From Hysterangium stoloniferum (lineage: Eukaryota; Basidiomycota; Agaricomycetes; Hysterangiales; Hysterangiaceae), in NCBI GenBank assembly GCA_015178975.1, contig WHVD01000030.1, positions 682,001 to 746,000 on the forward strand: a DNA stretch of 64,000 bases. The letters are read 5' to 3'. Of the stretch, positions 23,093-36,706 are shown piece after piece (the stretch's first letter is position 1; each line of letters begins with the position of its first letter). Under the pieces are notes generated by a model, which saw only the letters and a list, made by a program, of their open reading frames with translations, was not told the DNA's origin and did no database searches. A program made the position numbers and the translations under genes.

Positions 23093-25439
23093 AGAAGAGA
23101 ATGAGGCCTCCAGTACTAATTTATTTTCCAAATCCTCCTCCTTTTTGGAAGAACTCTCGTTGGATAAAATATTTGTTCCCTTTTTACACCGATCTTTGTT
23201 TCATGGAACTGAGTCTTGGATCAAACACATCATGCACTTCATGGACATTTCTCTCTTTTTCAAGTTTATTTTGGGTTTTTGGACTATTGTATTGACCATA
23301 TTTTAACTCGTCCTTTGACGACACCCATACTATCTTTCATTTATTGTGTCATATCTGCGTGATAAATATCACAATTATCAACGGGCTTGAAGCTTCACAC
23401 TGATTGTACTGATAAAGGTACATCAAGGAGCTGGGGAATGTCTAGAGAAATCATATCCGTTATATAAATTGCTACATATTTAAACTTCTCTAGACTATCT
23501 ACATCTATGATGGTCTATCATATTGGCCAGTAAATAGAGCCCTCGGAGGGTAGTGCGTCTAGCAAGTCTGACTGAACTAGTCAGCATGCCTAGATGCTCT
23601 AGACCGCATCTACCGCATATTTGCCGACGCTCCCATTTTCCTGATGCTATATGGCATAAAATCGGATTAACTGTCACATTCAAGGTCTAGACCTTTACCG
23701 ACACCAACATGATAGTATATTTAGCCTTTGACATTTCTCATCATGGGAGTTTTATAGCCTCGAGGTGCGAGCTCCAGGAAATATCTATAAATCATGTTCA
23801 TGTTCATGTTTGGAATCATTCTCATTGTTCCCGGTTAAGGCCGATCAAAGTCTGAAGATTGTCCCACAATCCTATGATAACAATATATTCTAATCACTCT
23901 CTATGACCTTATTAGAACCACGTTTGAAAGTGCTCAAAGAAGTGTTGCCGCTGATCTTCATTTCTAGTGATATAACATATAACATATCTTAAATTAGGAC
24001 CTAATCTTAGTTACATAGGTGAGTGGCATAGCTTCTATAAAATAATCTCGACGATTCGATATGTAAATCAGCCGATGGTCACCTGTTATTAGATTCTGAT
24101 GGGGTCAAATCTAGCAACCTAGCATCGAGCATATGAAGAGGATGGTTCTGGCAGTTAGATAGCATCAGACAGATCACCCAAAACTGCCCTCATGTCAATA
24201 GCTGTTCCATTAATCCGAAGGCAACGCGGTAAATGATGACAGGAAAACTGATTTGCACCACGGCTGCACCTCATCGATGTGCCATTCTCGACTTCGAAAT
24301 TCGTACTATGAATGGCTGTGTGGTATGATCCGAGTAATAGTGATAACTAAGTAGACACATGCTAAAGGAAAACGTTTCAACAAAGCTGCTTAATCTGAAA
24401 TACTAGGTGGACGGTACATGGAGGTATTGCTACTAGAAATAGCACGTTTCTCCATTTCACGCCCGGGTTGTTTTTGTCCGGAATCTGCATGTGATGCGGA
24501 TAGGCAGAACCCCCCACAGAAATGGCCATGGTGTCTCCATCAGCCACATACAAAGAATTGGGAAGAGGATTAGATGATTAATCACGTGTGAAGTGCTAGC
24601 AGAAGTGCGCACTGGCTTCGGGACAGAGACCAGACCAAAAGACGGTCGACAGGGTTGGGGGTGGGACACTAGGTCAATATTCACCAAGGGTTATGTTGAA
24701 TAACATAATGACTGTTACCTGTCGAATGGCGAAGGATCCTGGTGGATAATATAATGAAGCCCCAGGGCCCTAATGAAAATGCGACCCTCTACATTATATT
24801 GTAACATCAGAGATATTTAGCACAATTCTATCAACTACTATATATCCCGATGAATCCGGTTAATATGGAGATACATCGGGGCCAGAAGGATAGCGACACA
24901 GGTAGTTTATTTCTCACTCTATTCAAATTTAATCATTTACAAGCCGTGTTACTAAGAGAAACCTCGTCAAGAATTGCTATGAAATATTGATGGGCATCTG
25001 GTGTCTGCCATGATCTCTGAGCTGAAATCCGAAATGGACACTCTTTCCCGGGGGATGGATGTCCAAAATTGGGAATAATGCCATCCGCTGTTAGTGACTT
25101 GCAATGTGGTATCTATTAAAGTCTGCCGTGGCGAAATAGCTTTTATGCAAATGTTAAAGCGTCGTACTTATTCTCATAATGAGCGGTTGCAAGTGGTGCC
25201 AGGTAATAATCATGAGCCAACGTGACTGTGACTAAAATCATCATAGCCCCATATCGACTCCGAATTTTGAAATTCATTACAAAGGGTATTAGTATTCAAA
25301 TGTATAGCATTTGCAGTTCAAGTTCGGCAAAGTAGTCGGCGCAAGTGACGAGGAAGATTTGTCATAAGTGACATTTATCAACGTCATCTTCTCAACCCTC
25401 CTTCTCCATCGATATCAAACCTCAAAAGTCTGAAATAGT
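23093..25439. other. Non-coding stretch, KRE6 copy 1 to SDR
   Basis: No gene recognised. It contains the flank block shared with copy 2 (23430-23690). The last ~100 bp before 25440 are CT-rich, as expected for the SDR leader. Confidence 0.5.
23430..23690. repeat. 3' flank block shared by the two KRE6 paralogues, copy 1
   Basis: Diverged but clear similarity to 33720-33950: both carry AGTAAATAG..., a TAGTG(C/T)G(T/C)CTAGC step, CTAGATG(C/G)..CTCTAGAC and TTTCCTGATG in the same order. It lies about 340 bp past the stop here and about 770 bp past it in copy 2. Confidence 0.55.
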
Positions 25440-26379
25440 ATGCCTATATCTGATCTTCCTCTCAAAGGCAAAGTTGCAATCGTTACTGGGGCATCGAGGT
25501 CTATTGGGGCTGGTATAGCAAGCCGCTTAGGTGGGTGATCGATGCGCCTTCTGCCATATATATACTAATTCGACAGAAATTCCTTACTTCTTTAGCTCAG
25601 GATGGCGCAAGTGTGGTTGTAAATTATGTTAATAGTACCAAGGATGCGGATGAAGTAGTTAACGCTATCATTAAAGAGGGCAAAGGGGATGCCATGGCGG
25701 TCAAGGCCGATATTGGCACTTCAGCAGGTCGTCAACATTTAATCGACGAAACAATAAAGGCGTGGAAAAAGATTGATGTCTTGTGAGTTTACATGTTTCA
25801 TGACAGGTGTGCTCTCACATTAGTGTATGTGCAGAGTGAATAATGCAGGGGTTATGGATTCAAAGCCTTTGGCACAGGTGGATGAGGCACAATTTGACCA
25901 CACTTTCAACGTCAACGTCAAGAGCCCCCTTTTCTTGACCCAGGAGGCCGTAAAACATATGGGACCAGGTTTATCTCTCCCTTCTCCCCCTTCCGTCCTT
26001 GGGTTATTTACACATTGCCCTCCCAGGCTCCCGTATCATATTCTTCTCTTCATCGCTGACCAAAGCAACTACTATCCAACCTTTTAACCTTGTTTATGCT
26101 GGATCGAAAGGTGCCATTGAGCAATTTACTCGTGCCCTTTCTAAGGATTTAGCAACAAAGCTGATCACTGTCAACTGTGTCAGCCCTGGACCAATAGATA
26201 CGACTCTCTTCAGAAATGGAAAATCGGACTCGTTGATAAAGATGATTGAAAGCACGAATCCACATGGCCGTCTAGGCACAGTCGATGAGGTGAAAGGAGT
26301 TGTTGCATTCCTAGCTGGTCCCGAAGCCGCTTGGGTGAGCGGGCAGAACATTCGTATCAATGGTGCATACGCTGTATAA
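25440..26379 (+). CDS. Short-chain dehydrogenase/reductase (classical SDR)
   Basis: NAD(P)-dependent oxidoreductase of about 255 residues in four exons that join in frame with GT-AG introns (near 25531-25596, 25782-25832 and 25969-26027). Seen in order: MPISDLPLKGKVAIVTGAS with the T-G-x3-G-x-G cofactor loop (TGASRSIGAG), VNNAGV, the catalytic Ser in FFSSSL, the Y-x-x-x-K pair (VYAGSKGA), SPGPIDT, and the C-terminal WVSGQNIRINGAYAV. All catalytic residues are present. Substrate cannot be told from sequence; many fungal homologues act on sugars, polyols or 3-oxoacyl groups. It sits alone between the two KRE6 genes, same strand. Confidence 0.9.
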
Positions 26380-29300
26380 TCCAAGCTACTCTTTGGAAAT
26401 ATTTGTGTCATCATAACAAAACAAGAATTAGCACATATCAGAACATCCTTAAGTTAAAGTCTCCCGATCACAGGCCCAAACAGTGTCATATGTTTGATTC
26501 CCCTTCGATACTAAGAGCTTCTATCAATGGAGACACAGAGCAGAAGTCATGCCCCCGCAAATGACTACTACGAGCGGTCAGTAACCATTATTCAGATATC
26601 ATGATTTTTTGAACTTGAATTCTTCAAATTCTATCACCTGAGCTACCGGCTTCCCTTTATCAATCAACGAAGACAAATGAAGGCTTGCAAAGTGACTTGT
26701 ACACGACATTCGAATTAAAATGGAATTTTAGAATCGGTGCGCTTGTACAAGCCGACAAGTAACAGCCGTTTACCTCTGCTGGGGTGATATACTTTCAAAC
26801 TCTGTATCTGAGTTAAGCACAACACCTCGCAGAGAGCATAAAATGACTGATTGATTTATAGCGCATTTAATCACACTGCATTCGTGATGGCCAAGGTTTT
26901 TGGCACACTTCAAACACCCATCTTGGTCCTTGTGTAATTTACCAAAAATGATGGCAGAGTAAATTATAAGTACTCTAGTAACCTCACCACCGACAAGCAT
27001 CGATATCCACCGATTGTGGGAAGCTTTCCCTAAGCCTGGAATTGTTTGGAGTGTGATTGATTGATTACGCACCTTGGATCACAGTGGGCTCGCGAGCTGG
27101 TAGATGGCCTGATAATCCAATATCGGGCTGATGTGAAGTTCAGGTGGAGTAGTGGTTCATGGCTATATGTTCTCGTTATGCCATCTGGGTCCGAACCTCG
27201 TCTGACTTATTGCAATTTTTGATCAGCTAATATATTTGATTCTCAGATTTCATGCCCTCCCATATCTCGAACACGTCCTTACCTTTTGAATAGATTGGTC
27301 AACACAGCAAATACTTATCCGGTCCTGGGATACGAACCTTGTGCCTCAGCGACTTCTCACACAATACCCGACTCGATTTATCAGCTCGAGCTTCCGAATT
27401 CCGCAGTCTCATAATTTAAACTGCCTGATGCTGGACGTTGTTGGAATCAGGTAAAATATTCTTTTACAAAACGCAAAAAGATTGCCCCTGAGGATATCTA
27501 GGCCGCTTCCTTGCCTCGAAATTTTGGAGGACTTACGAGTAGATATATATGTATTTCATTTAAATCCCGCTTGTTACCGGAGCTTTGTTTTATTTTTTTT
27601 ACCTTAAAAGGGGAATTTTGTGCCTGCACTTTCTGCTTTTTGCACCCGCGTTTGCCGTCGGCCATTCCCACATAGCGTGTGAAGGAGCTTTAGTTAACGC
27701 CGCGCAGCCATACCGAATTCATTTTTCAATATTTCCATTATTGCTGTTCTAAACAATGATGGTAGATTTAAAAAAAAAAAAAAATTCTCAGAACAGGACT
27801 GCCCCTTAGGGGGAGCTTGTGGGCAGTAGTTCTCTACCTATTCGTTCGTAGGTTTCAGTTATATGAATTATGCGCTCACTCATGAGCGACTCGCTAGTTC
27901 TCAATATTCCAATATCAAGTCAAAGTAATCACCTAGGACTGTGTTAGAAATATCATTCATTCCGGCATTTTCTGGAACTTTCTGGAATTTATTAAGGAGC
28001 CAGAAGATCTAAGGAACTTCTTATAGATACTTTATATCCCATTCCCTGCATATCGAGAGCTGTAATTGAAATCTCAAGAGGATACTTTACAGTCTTCGAC
28101 TACCAAATTTCCCTCTCTTGTATAAACCACCCTGATTATCTAGTTACATTTAATGGTCTTCAAAATACTTCTGAGAAGTATTTTGTTTGGCTTTACCAGA
28201 TAAACTAGCTGAACTAGAGCACTCCATTCTCTGAATACGTCCAAAGTACTTACCCCACCATCGTTAATCCAATTGGTATTTCTTGAATCCACATATTCTC
28301 CAAATGTCACACATATCCAAAAGTAATTCAAGTTTGTGTAACGTGGTAATTCTCGTTGTATTCGCTAATAGATAAAGTGTTTGTCCCTTGACTGGCGTCA
28401 GGTGGCCTTCCACCAGGGTCAATAAAACGATAAAGTTGTTTCACATTAATCGGTTAGCTTACTGTTACCCACGAGCCCAGTACTCGTTTTGATCGAAATG
28501 TCTCCCGAACTATGAAACGTCAGAGTTTGGGTCGCCACCCCCTGAGTTTGCCAAGTAGGGCAACTTTATCTTGTTATCTCATCGGCCGTATTGTTTGATT
28601 ACATAGATATATACCATCTCATTTTGCTTACAAATCAATGCTTATCCGCTGTACTCATTGACACGTTGTATTGACTACTTGAAAGCGGTTTGTGTAGACT
28701 CGAGCTCCAATCTCGTTCCCAAAGTCACTTGCATCTAAATAAGGGCGATATCAGCTTCCCTACTCTTGCGACTTCAAACAAGGTGCCAGGCCTTCAATGA
28801 AATGCAAGTCTACCCTATGGAAACTGTCTGATGACAATGGCTGATACTGTCAATCACAGGCCCAGGTCTAGAAGGGGAGTTGGATATTCCTCAAGATACC
28901 CTTCGGCAGATCCCAAACCGTTCCAGAGGCGTGGGTAAAGAGCCCAAATAGTAGTCATGTAATGAACGCTTTCATGGGTTATACTATATCACTTTTCTTT
29001 CGTTGAAAGTCTCTGATCCGCGCTTCAATATTACCAAGGGAGTCTGCATTCGATGCTTCCACTTCATGCCGACCACTGTTGTACCTTCGGTACCTTCAGC
29101 TCATCGGTGACGTTAATATATTCATGGAATATGTGAGATATGATATAATCATATAATGTTAAAAATTCAAAAACCCATCTTTGGATCTAGAGGTGTTCAA
29201 TTCTCATTTTCGAATACCATGTACGTGTCCAAAAGGTAGGCGATTTACGCATCCACCTCACGAAGCTTCAACAATAGCTTCGATATGCTGCTGTCAATGC

Positions 29301-30061
29301 TAGCTAGATAAAAACGTTTGTACCTCGAATTACAGAAGCCACGCAGGCATGAATACTCAATACTAATTTCATAGCTCATGGTTAAATATTCAATGCCAGA
29401 TATCGGGCCGAAGATACGGAACCTTATTCTCGTTGATGCGGTCGCAGGTACTGATAATTATCATTGAACAAAAACTCTCCCACTATCTACATGTAATGAC
29501 AGCGAGTCATCTAATCATCTGAACTTTGACTAGCTAATGCTGATGATATTCCGACAAGCTTGTGTTCCAATTGAACATGTACATCATATTCACATATAAT
29601 TCAATTGTGGAATCACGGATCATATTCAATTCCCGACACAGAAGTCGGTTTGTGCCTTCGCCGATAAGGAATTGAAACGCTAACCAGGACGTGGCGGGGA
29701 TGATGAACCTCGACCCACCCAAGAATCCTACATGTACCTGAGGTATCCGACATCAACAATCACTTTTCTGGCACTTTGACACTTACTGCCTGACGGAATC
29801 TAACGATATCTTCTATCCCCTGAACACAGCATACCTGTCCGAAGGTTAGTCTCTCATCCTCAGTATGGATATTCACGCTTGACATTCTACACTCGAAAGG
29901 TACGGAGCTGACAAGGTCTCAGAGATTGAACAGGTCCCATCCACTGTGGCACTGGACTACTTCCGATCATCATAAGATTGTTCTAGACCTTAGGACCACA
30001 TTTAAAGAGAGGCATTTTCATATATGGATGTATTTGCCTTACATTACGCACACTGTACGCT
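26380..30061. other. 3.7-kb non-coding stretch
   Basis: No gene, RNA or repeat recognised. Short ORFs are random. There is a run of about 15 A at 27769-27784. The block may hold decayed insertions too old to identify. Confidence 0.5.
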
Positions 30062-32952
30062 ATGGCTCACCACGAGGAAAATGTCGTTGATGGTTATTTG
30101 CCCCCAAGTCCATCTTTTATCTCACATTCTTTCGATGTCCCGGTTATATCACACCGGCCTTCTTCCCCCCTCCCCCCTCCACATCCCCGCCTCCGAAATG
30201 GCCAACCTCGTACGAAGTTCATACACTGGGTCCTACCCGTGGCCGTGCTTCGAGACCCGGCCCGTTAACTCTCAGCCCTGAATCTCCCTCGCACATAAGA
30301 CGTGCTGAAATTAATTATAGCACTCCCTCGTCCCATTCTGTTAGCCCCCTCGGTACCCCACCTTTACCTCTAAGAAGATCCGCAAGAAGTCTCGTCACAA
30401 GCTCAGGCGCACCTTCCACTGCGATCCCCCCGGTATCTTCTTCCCCCCCTCCCACTCCTCCCCAATCTGAATTCCTTACGTTTTCTACCTCAAAAGTCAA
30501 TACCAATACTGGCCGTCCTGCTTCGGCACCTCACAACCCATCTGTTAAGGACTCTTCTGCTCACCACTCACATACTCTTTCAGTCCCAGCTACTGAAGCA
30601 CGCCTTTCACCTGGTCCTGCAGTTCCTGTCCAACGCCGCACACGGCGAGAACGTTTTATGACCTCTACAACTTCGCCATCAACGATGAATGTGAATTATA
30701 CCCCTCCAACTAGTCCACCAGGCACGGGTGATCGCAATTCGCATCGAGACACATTTTCGTCGCCACCTATCCTTGCTTCGAGTGTTAAGAGTGGCACTAG
30801 TAGTACGCCTTCGACGCGCCCGGGATCAAGCAAAAATTTGGCAATTGACTCGTGGTTTATACCCAGCATTCACGGTGAAAATGGCCTGGATCAGGTATAT
30901 GGTGTTGATTATTTCGGTGGAGTGGCGGAGCTTAAGGGCGCAGCCGACGATGCGAGCACATCTTACAGCACGATTTCTTTACCGTCTTCTTTTGGGAAGG
31001 ACAAGGATGCACCTTTACGTCGATCAGCTTTGTTACAGGGGAAAGTGGATAAACCTTGGCTGGAGAACAAAGACTGGCGTATCAGGGCAAGTTATTGGAT
31101 TACTGTTGTAAGTGCTTAGGTATGCTGTACATCAGTTTAATTAATTCACCTTGCACAGGCTATGGTTTTCCTTGGTGTCGCCGCCTCTGCACTGGTCTGT
31201 GTCACGGGATATAAAAGCACACCACTAATTACGCAACCATTGTGCCTGGTAATGAGCGACGAATTCAACACATTCGACACCACCAATACCTGGCACCAAG
31301 AAATTGACATGAGTGGATTTCAGTACGCCAGCCGTGTTTAATGCCGCGATTGATCCTCATACTCTTTTGCCAGAAATGGCGAATTCGAGATGACCACTGC
31401 ATCTCCAAATAATTCTTATGTTAAAGACGGCAAGCTATACATTGTCCCGACTCTGACATCCGACGTTATTGGTGTTGCGAATGTATTCGATGCGTATACT
31501 TACAACATTACTGGATGCACAAATACAAATCCTAATGGTAAGAAGACTCCCATACTCGTCCCAAACTCCCAGCATTAAGCTATCCCCCCAGATCAAGGGT
31601 GTGGTGCCGTGAGCAATGCGACGGGTGGTACAGTCATTAATCCCATTATGAGTGCTCGCATCACCACACAGAAGAGTTATAGCATTAGGTATATTTATCC
31701 CGTCAAATATCTGACTTAATTAACTGGATTTTAGTTACGGAAAGGTTGAAATTGTCGCAAAAATGCCGACAGGGTAAGTACTTTATGATATCAATGGGGC
31801 AATCTACTAATTGATATTCTAGTGACTGGGTATGCCTTTGTAATGATAGAAGCTTCGAGTTACACTGATACTGCTCTGTAGCTTTGGCCAGCTATTTGGA
31901 TGTTGCCTGTCAACAATACTTACGGCCCATGGCCTCTAAGTGGTATGCGAACCATCCCAAATTGATCTCAAGATATTAATTTCTTTCTACAGGTGAAATT
32001 GATGTAGGCATTATCACCTGCCTTGCCTGCAAATAGGAATTTATCTTCTCTTTAACAGATTGTAAATTCACGTGGAAATGCGCCTACCTATCCCGACCAG
32101 TAAGTAACGTCGTGCTTTGTCGTTAGCAGTATATAATGTAAAATTTAATTATCCAGAGGGCGAAACTATATTCGCTCGTTCCTCAACTGGGGACCTACTG
32201 TTTCGCTCACTCGTGCATTTAAAACTTCGGGATATTGGTTTGACAGGCGTGGGTCATTTGCTAATGGGTTCCATACGTACACCTTGGAATGGACAAGTGA
32301 CTTCCTGTAAGTCGTTTTCCTCTCAGTTCAAGTCATCCGCCTTACACTCCGTAGGCGTGTCTATGTCGATTCCCGACTTAAAAAGTCTCTCGATATTCGC
32401 TTCAACACACCGTTCTTCGCGAGAGGTGACTTCCCCCCTTCTTTTCGCAATAATACGGTCACTATCCCTCTGGAAAACCCATGGGCCGGACGGGGTTATT
32501 CCGCGCCATTCGATCAAGGTAATGCATATTAGCAGCATATCGTTCAATGTTCTCCAACACTTTTCCGAATCAACAGAATTCTATTTGTTAATGAATGTCG
32601 CCGTTGGGGGGTACGTAATTTCTCAATAAATTTACAATCTCCACAAAAAACTGACTTGTGCGCTCCTCCAGAACTGATGGGATTTTCGCCGATAACGTTG
32701 GAGGAAAGCCTTGGATTGACGCATCTCGCTGTGAGTTTGTATGAATATATATCAGCTGTCTCAGTGACACAGTTGGTTGGTAGTTGCAATGCGAGAATTT
32801 GCGCTAGCGCAAGACCAATGGTATCCAACTTGGCCGGCGAATCCTGATGAGCGAGGCATGGTCATGTGAGCATTCCCGTAACTGACATAGGCCAAAAACA
32901 CCACTGATTTAATATACTTAGCGATTCCGTAAAAATGTGGAAACTATGCTGA
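30062..32952 (+). CDS. KRE6/SKN1-type protein, copy 2, with altered GH16 active site
   Basis: Paralogue of the gene at 19211. From MTSTTSPSTMNVNYTPP (30658) all exons join in frame: KPWLENKDWRIRASYW, membrane anchor AMVFLGVAASALVCVTGY, FDAYTYNITGC, YGKVEIVAKMPTG, LWPAIWMLPVNNTYG, FHTYTLEW, FYLLMNVAVGG and the end VKMWKLC (stop 32950-32952). The active-site motif reads GEIDIVNSRGN, so the second catalytic Glu of E-x-D-x-x-E is Asn; copy 1 has GEIDIMESRGN. The N-terminus is unsettled. An ATG at 30062 opens MAHHEENVVDGY but that frame ends at about 30268, while the Ser/Pro-rich frame that continues to 30658 is shifted. An intron near 30092-30212 could join them, or translation may start at 30658. 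The gene is otherwise intact. Confidence 0.85.
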
Positions 32953-34232
32953 AATGGACTTTATAATACTTTTGAACAACACTGAGCTTCAGGACGTTTG
33001 GACTTTTCTCCTTTTGTTACCACGCTTTTTTCCGGTCATTACAAGTCGTCACATACGCATTTTCAGATCAATATTTTCGCTCCAACTTGGGCTGTCGAAA
33101 AATACATCAACCCTTTAGAATCCAATACAGTCTGTAGTACGTAATGTTCGCATCTTTCCGTATGGTAATCCTTATTGGCCAAGCCACTGGCCTAATTTAT
33201 TCGAGAAGTCGTGTATTGGTTGGATGAACCGCACGTGTGTACATAATACAACTAAATGGTTGATATTCACTAATAATATTCAGAAAAGATGATGTCATAA
33301 ATTTTATGATAAACAGGACAGCGAGGGGTGTTGCACCTCTCATCCAAAAATAAATTTGTTAGATTCCAAAAAAGATTCAGAATCAGAAATAAAAGTGAAT
33401 AAATATGGAAATGTCAATGGATATATCGGTCAAAGAACAAGGTGGAGACTTTTTGCTCATTTTCATGGATCCTATGTCAGGGTTAAGATACAGCTAGGAC
33501 CTCCCTTGATAAGGCTGATTACGAAAAGGTAGAGGGTGCTTCGCGAGCAGAGAGTATATCTATTTTTTAACCGTAGATACGGTTTTCTCCTATCTGGTAT
33601 TTTTATATAAAGTTTTTCTGTTACCCCAGTTGAAATGTGGGTGTATCCAATTTAAATTAAATATTGAACAGTTCTGTATAAATATAAAATCTTAAACTGA
33701 GCAGCTCATCCTCCATCAGGGATTTGGGAATGTCTACACCCACTATGTAGACTCTAGCCTCCCTAGATCTATAGTAAGCTTTTATACCGACTAGTAAATA
33801 GGGATCTCGCCAAGTAGTGTGCCTAGCCGAGTCTAGCCGAGCTAGCTAGCTCTCCTAGATGGCTCTAGACAATATAGACGGCATACTTACTGATCTTCCC
33901 ACTTTCCTGATGACATCATCCACAACCGTGTCAATGTGATAGCAGTCTTGCCCTTGGGGGATCCTTTCATAATAAATTATTTAATTAACTGTTTTCTGTT
34001 ACATTACCACGAATTTATTCGCCTAATTCGTATTTTTCAATAACCAAAAACCTTTCATCGGCTACTGTCAATTCTCAAGTATCATAATACGATCCTTAAA
34101 AGAAAGATGGAGCAGCACAAATTTTTGACAGATGATTTGATGCGAGCGAGGGTTTAAGTCCCTTCCTTCTAATTTGAACCATTTTAAGATTCAGTTGATC
34201 GATACAAATACACCGGATCTACCAGGCAGCCT
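32953..34232. other. Non-coding stretch between convergent KRE6 copy 2 and P450
   Basis: Contains the flank block 33720-33950. Nothing else recognised. Confidence 0.5.
33720..33950. repeat. 3' flank block shared by the two KRE6 paralogues, copy 2
   Basis: Diverged counterpart of 23430-23690. It includes CTAGCCGAGTCTAGCCGAGC, a short local duplication absent from copy 1. Confidence 0.55.
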
Positions 34233-36706
34233 TCACAATGCAGTCAAAGAAAGAGGTAATTCCGTCTTCCTGCTCTTTGAGCCCTTAACCCTGTATAATA
34301 TAATATCCTTCATGAACCAAATATACGTTCGAGAGTGCCCAAAACTCACATTGGAGTCATGAGTCCAGTAGGACCCCTGATAATCTCAATATTTCCGGGA
34401 GGCACCGAAAACTCAAAATTCTCGAGAAATTCAATAAGTATGGCTTGCATCTCGATCATACTTCTGTATGGGTTAATATCTTCCTTTAACATAATTTTGC
34501 CGACTCACGCAAAGCGCCATCTGGACAAATGAACAATGTCGTATCTCATTCATACTCTGATGGCTTCAATCACTTACCCAATACAACTTCTCACTCCACT
34601 ACTGAATGTCGCTCTAGCATTTTTATTAGCATATGTAATGCTGCGAAATGGCTCATGACTCACACGTTGGAGATGACTCCTAGTCCCGTTGTCTGATAAC
34701 GTTCAACTCCCTCGAGAAATCGTTCAGGACGCCATACATCCGCATCCTCACCCCAGACAGATTTAAGCCTATGTGTAGTTATACGTGAACTGAGCTGAGA
34801 AGATCTATTTTGGTAAATCTCCAATATTTACCTTTGATATCCTGCGATTGAGATCAAGACTCGTTGGCCTTTACGAACTGGGATGCTCTCGATGACGTCT
34901 CCCGTCCTCGACTTTATTGGATGTAATAGCGGGATCACATCGTCACGACCAGCTTGTCGGAATAGAGCGCTGACTATCGGATGATATCTCAGAGTTTCCT
35001 GGAATCGGATGGATGAGCCAAATATAACAAAGTAAACAAACTAGCAAGACACAAGACCTTTATCAAGGCCTGTAATAATTTCATTGAATCCAAGTCTGCG
35101 ATACTCAATTCGCTATCTCCGCGTTGCGCAGCATGGGCACGAGTCGCTGCAATCTCCTCCCGAAGTTGGTTCTGGAAATCCGGATGTCTCGATAACTCGT
35201 GTAGCGCCCACGTTAGTGTCATTGCTGTAGTTTCATGTCCGGCTAAGTTAATCGTTCTAACGTTTGGTCAGATTTTGTAGTTGGACAGGTAAGGGAAGAA
35301 CGAAGAAGACCTCACGTTAATTGGGATATAATTTCTTCATCACTCAGTTTATTCTTCGGATTTTCTGATAGATTAGCCCGGACTGGCAGTGTATTAGAAA
35401 GTCAATAAGAACTGGGTCATAATTTGACACGTAGAACTCACTCAGTATACTCATGACATCCTTGGAACCTTCCTTTCCGGCTATATGAAGTTTGGTTTGC
35501 CTGTCAAGAATGGATTGGGCGACTTTGCGGGCGACTTTCATATATTCCCTTAATCGCTTCATCTGCTCATTCGGAAGATATTTCGCAAGGTCGCTGAACC
35601 ACTGGGGCATAAACGAGCATATCGCGTCGAATATAATTAGCTCGTCCGAACGTTCAAAAAATGTATCTGCGCTGCAATCACGGAAGATATTGGTGAAGAC
35701 ATCGGTGGAGAAGGAAATGGTCGAACAAGAGGTTACTATACACTTTTGCAAGTTCATTGGTTGAACCCTCTTCGACGGCGTTAAACTGAAAATCAAAAGC
35801 GGCTGGGGAGTGTTGTTGCGAGAGTTTTTGGATAAGAAAATGTAATACTTACCAGCTCCAATTGCATCCAAAGTGGTGCGAGCAATCCAGCCGGGAATGT
35901 CAATGACTGTGGACTTGCCACCATTATTTGCAATAATTTCTTTAAATCTTATGACTGTCTAATTTTTTAACCAATTAGTCACATCTGCTCGCAAAATATC
36001 AGGTCATATTTCACACCTTTTGGGCAGTCTGGCGAAATAGAGGGAGGAACCCTCTTAAGGCGCCGTACGAGAATGCAGGGTTCATGATCTTTCGATGACG
36101 GGCATGCTGTTCGCCTTTAAAAAAGAAATATCAGAAGAATGGACGAATATGATCAACAATATGGAACCTTCTACCCAAGCAACACCCTTGCCGGTTGTAA
36201 GTGCCACTGTCAATCGAATCTCAGGGGGTTTGGGAAAATTGTATCCTGCAGTGTTATAGATATATTGCAGAGACTGGGAGGGTGGTTGTTTGGATATGAA
36301 ACAGAGAGATTATGAAGGTTATTTCTCTTCTCACTTTTGGGTCAGCCGTGAACAATACATCGTCCTGGAAAAGTTATCATTCACAGTTAGCGTTTAACGA
36401 ATCGTCAGCGAATGGGGCGCACTCCAAAGGCTCCCTTGACTTTAAAACTACTGCCATATTCCCTGATCCATTTAAAGTCCAAGTCCCCGATTTCATAAGG
36501 CCGAAAATACTCAGCGTAGTTTCCTATGTCAAAGTAATGTAACATTGAAAAAAGCCGGACAGTCCAAACCTACCTACGAGCCACGGACCAGCCGGAGGAC
36601 CTCGTAGATCCTTCAGTGGATGATCACGTCGGCGAATAACATAGACGGCACATTGAAAGAAAATGAGACTTGAAAGCACTACAGCGACTGAAAACAAGGA
36701 CAACAT
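34233..36706 (-). CDS. Cytochrome P450 monooxygenase, copy 1
   Basis: Full-length P450 in many short exons, all joinable in frame. Start MLSLFSVAVVLSSLIFF is a membrane anchor, followed by the proline-rich hinge LRGPPAGPWLVG. Further on: GEQHARHRKIMNPAF (C helix), LAGHETTAMTLTW (I helix oxygen-binding motif), ETLRYHP (E-x-x-R), PERFLE, and FSSGVRSCIG (heme loop with the Cys ligand). A seeming frameshift near 35735 is resolved by a 55-nt GT-AG intron (GTTCGACC..ATTGCAG). Stop at 34233-34235. It is an endoplasmic-reticulum monooxygenase; subfamily and substrate unknown. Convergent with KRE6 copy 2. Confidence 0.85.

Noticed and set aside
27290..27370. B-box-like sequence on the minus strand (GGTTCGTATCC)
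   Set aside because: No A box or cloverleaf; single motif matches are expected by chance.
35700..35760. Frameshift in P450 copy 1
   Set aside because: A 55-nt GT-AG intron restores the frame and the family sequence, so the gene is not a pseudogene on this evidence.
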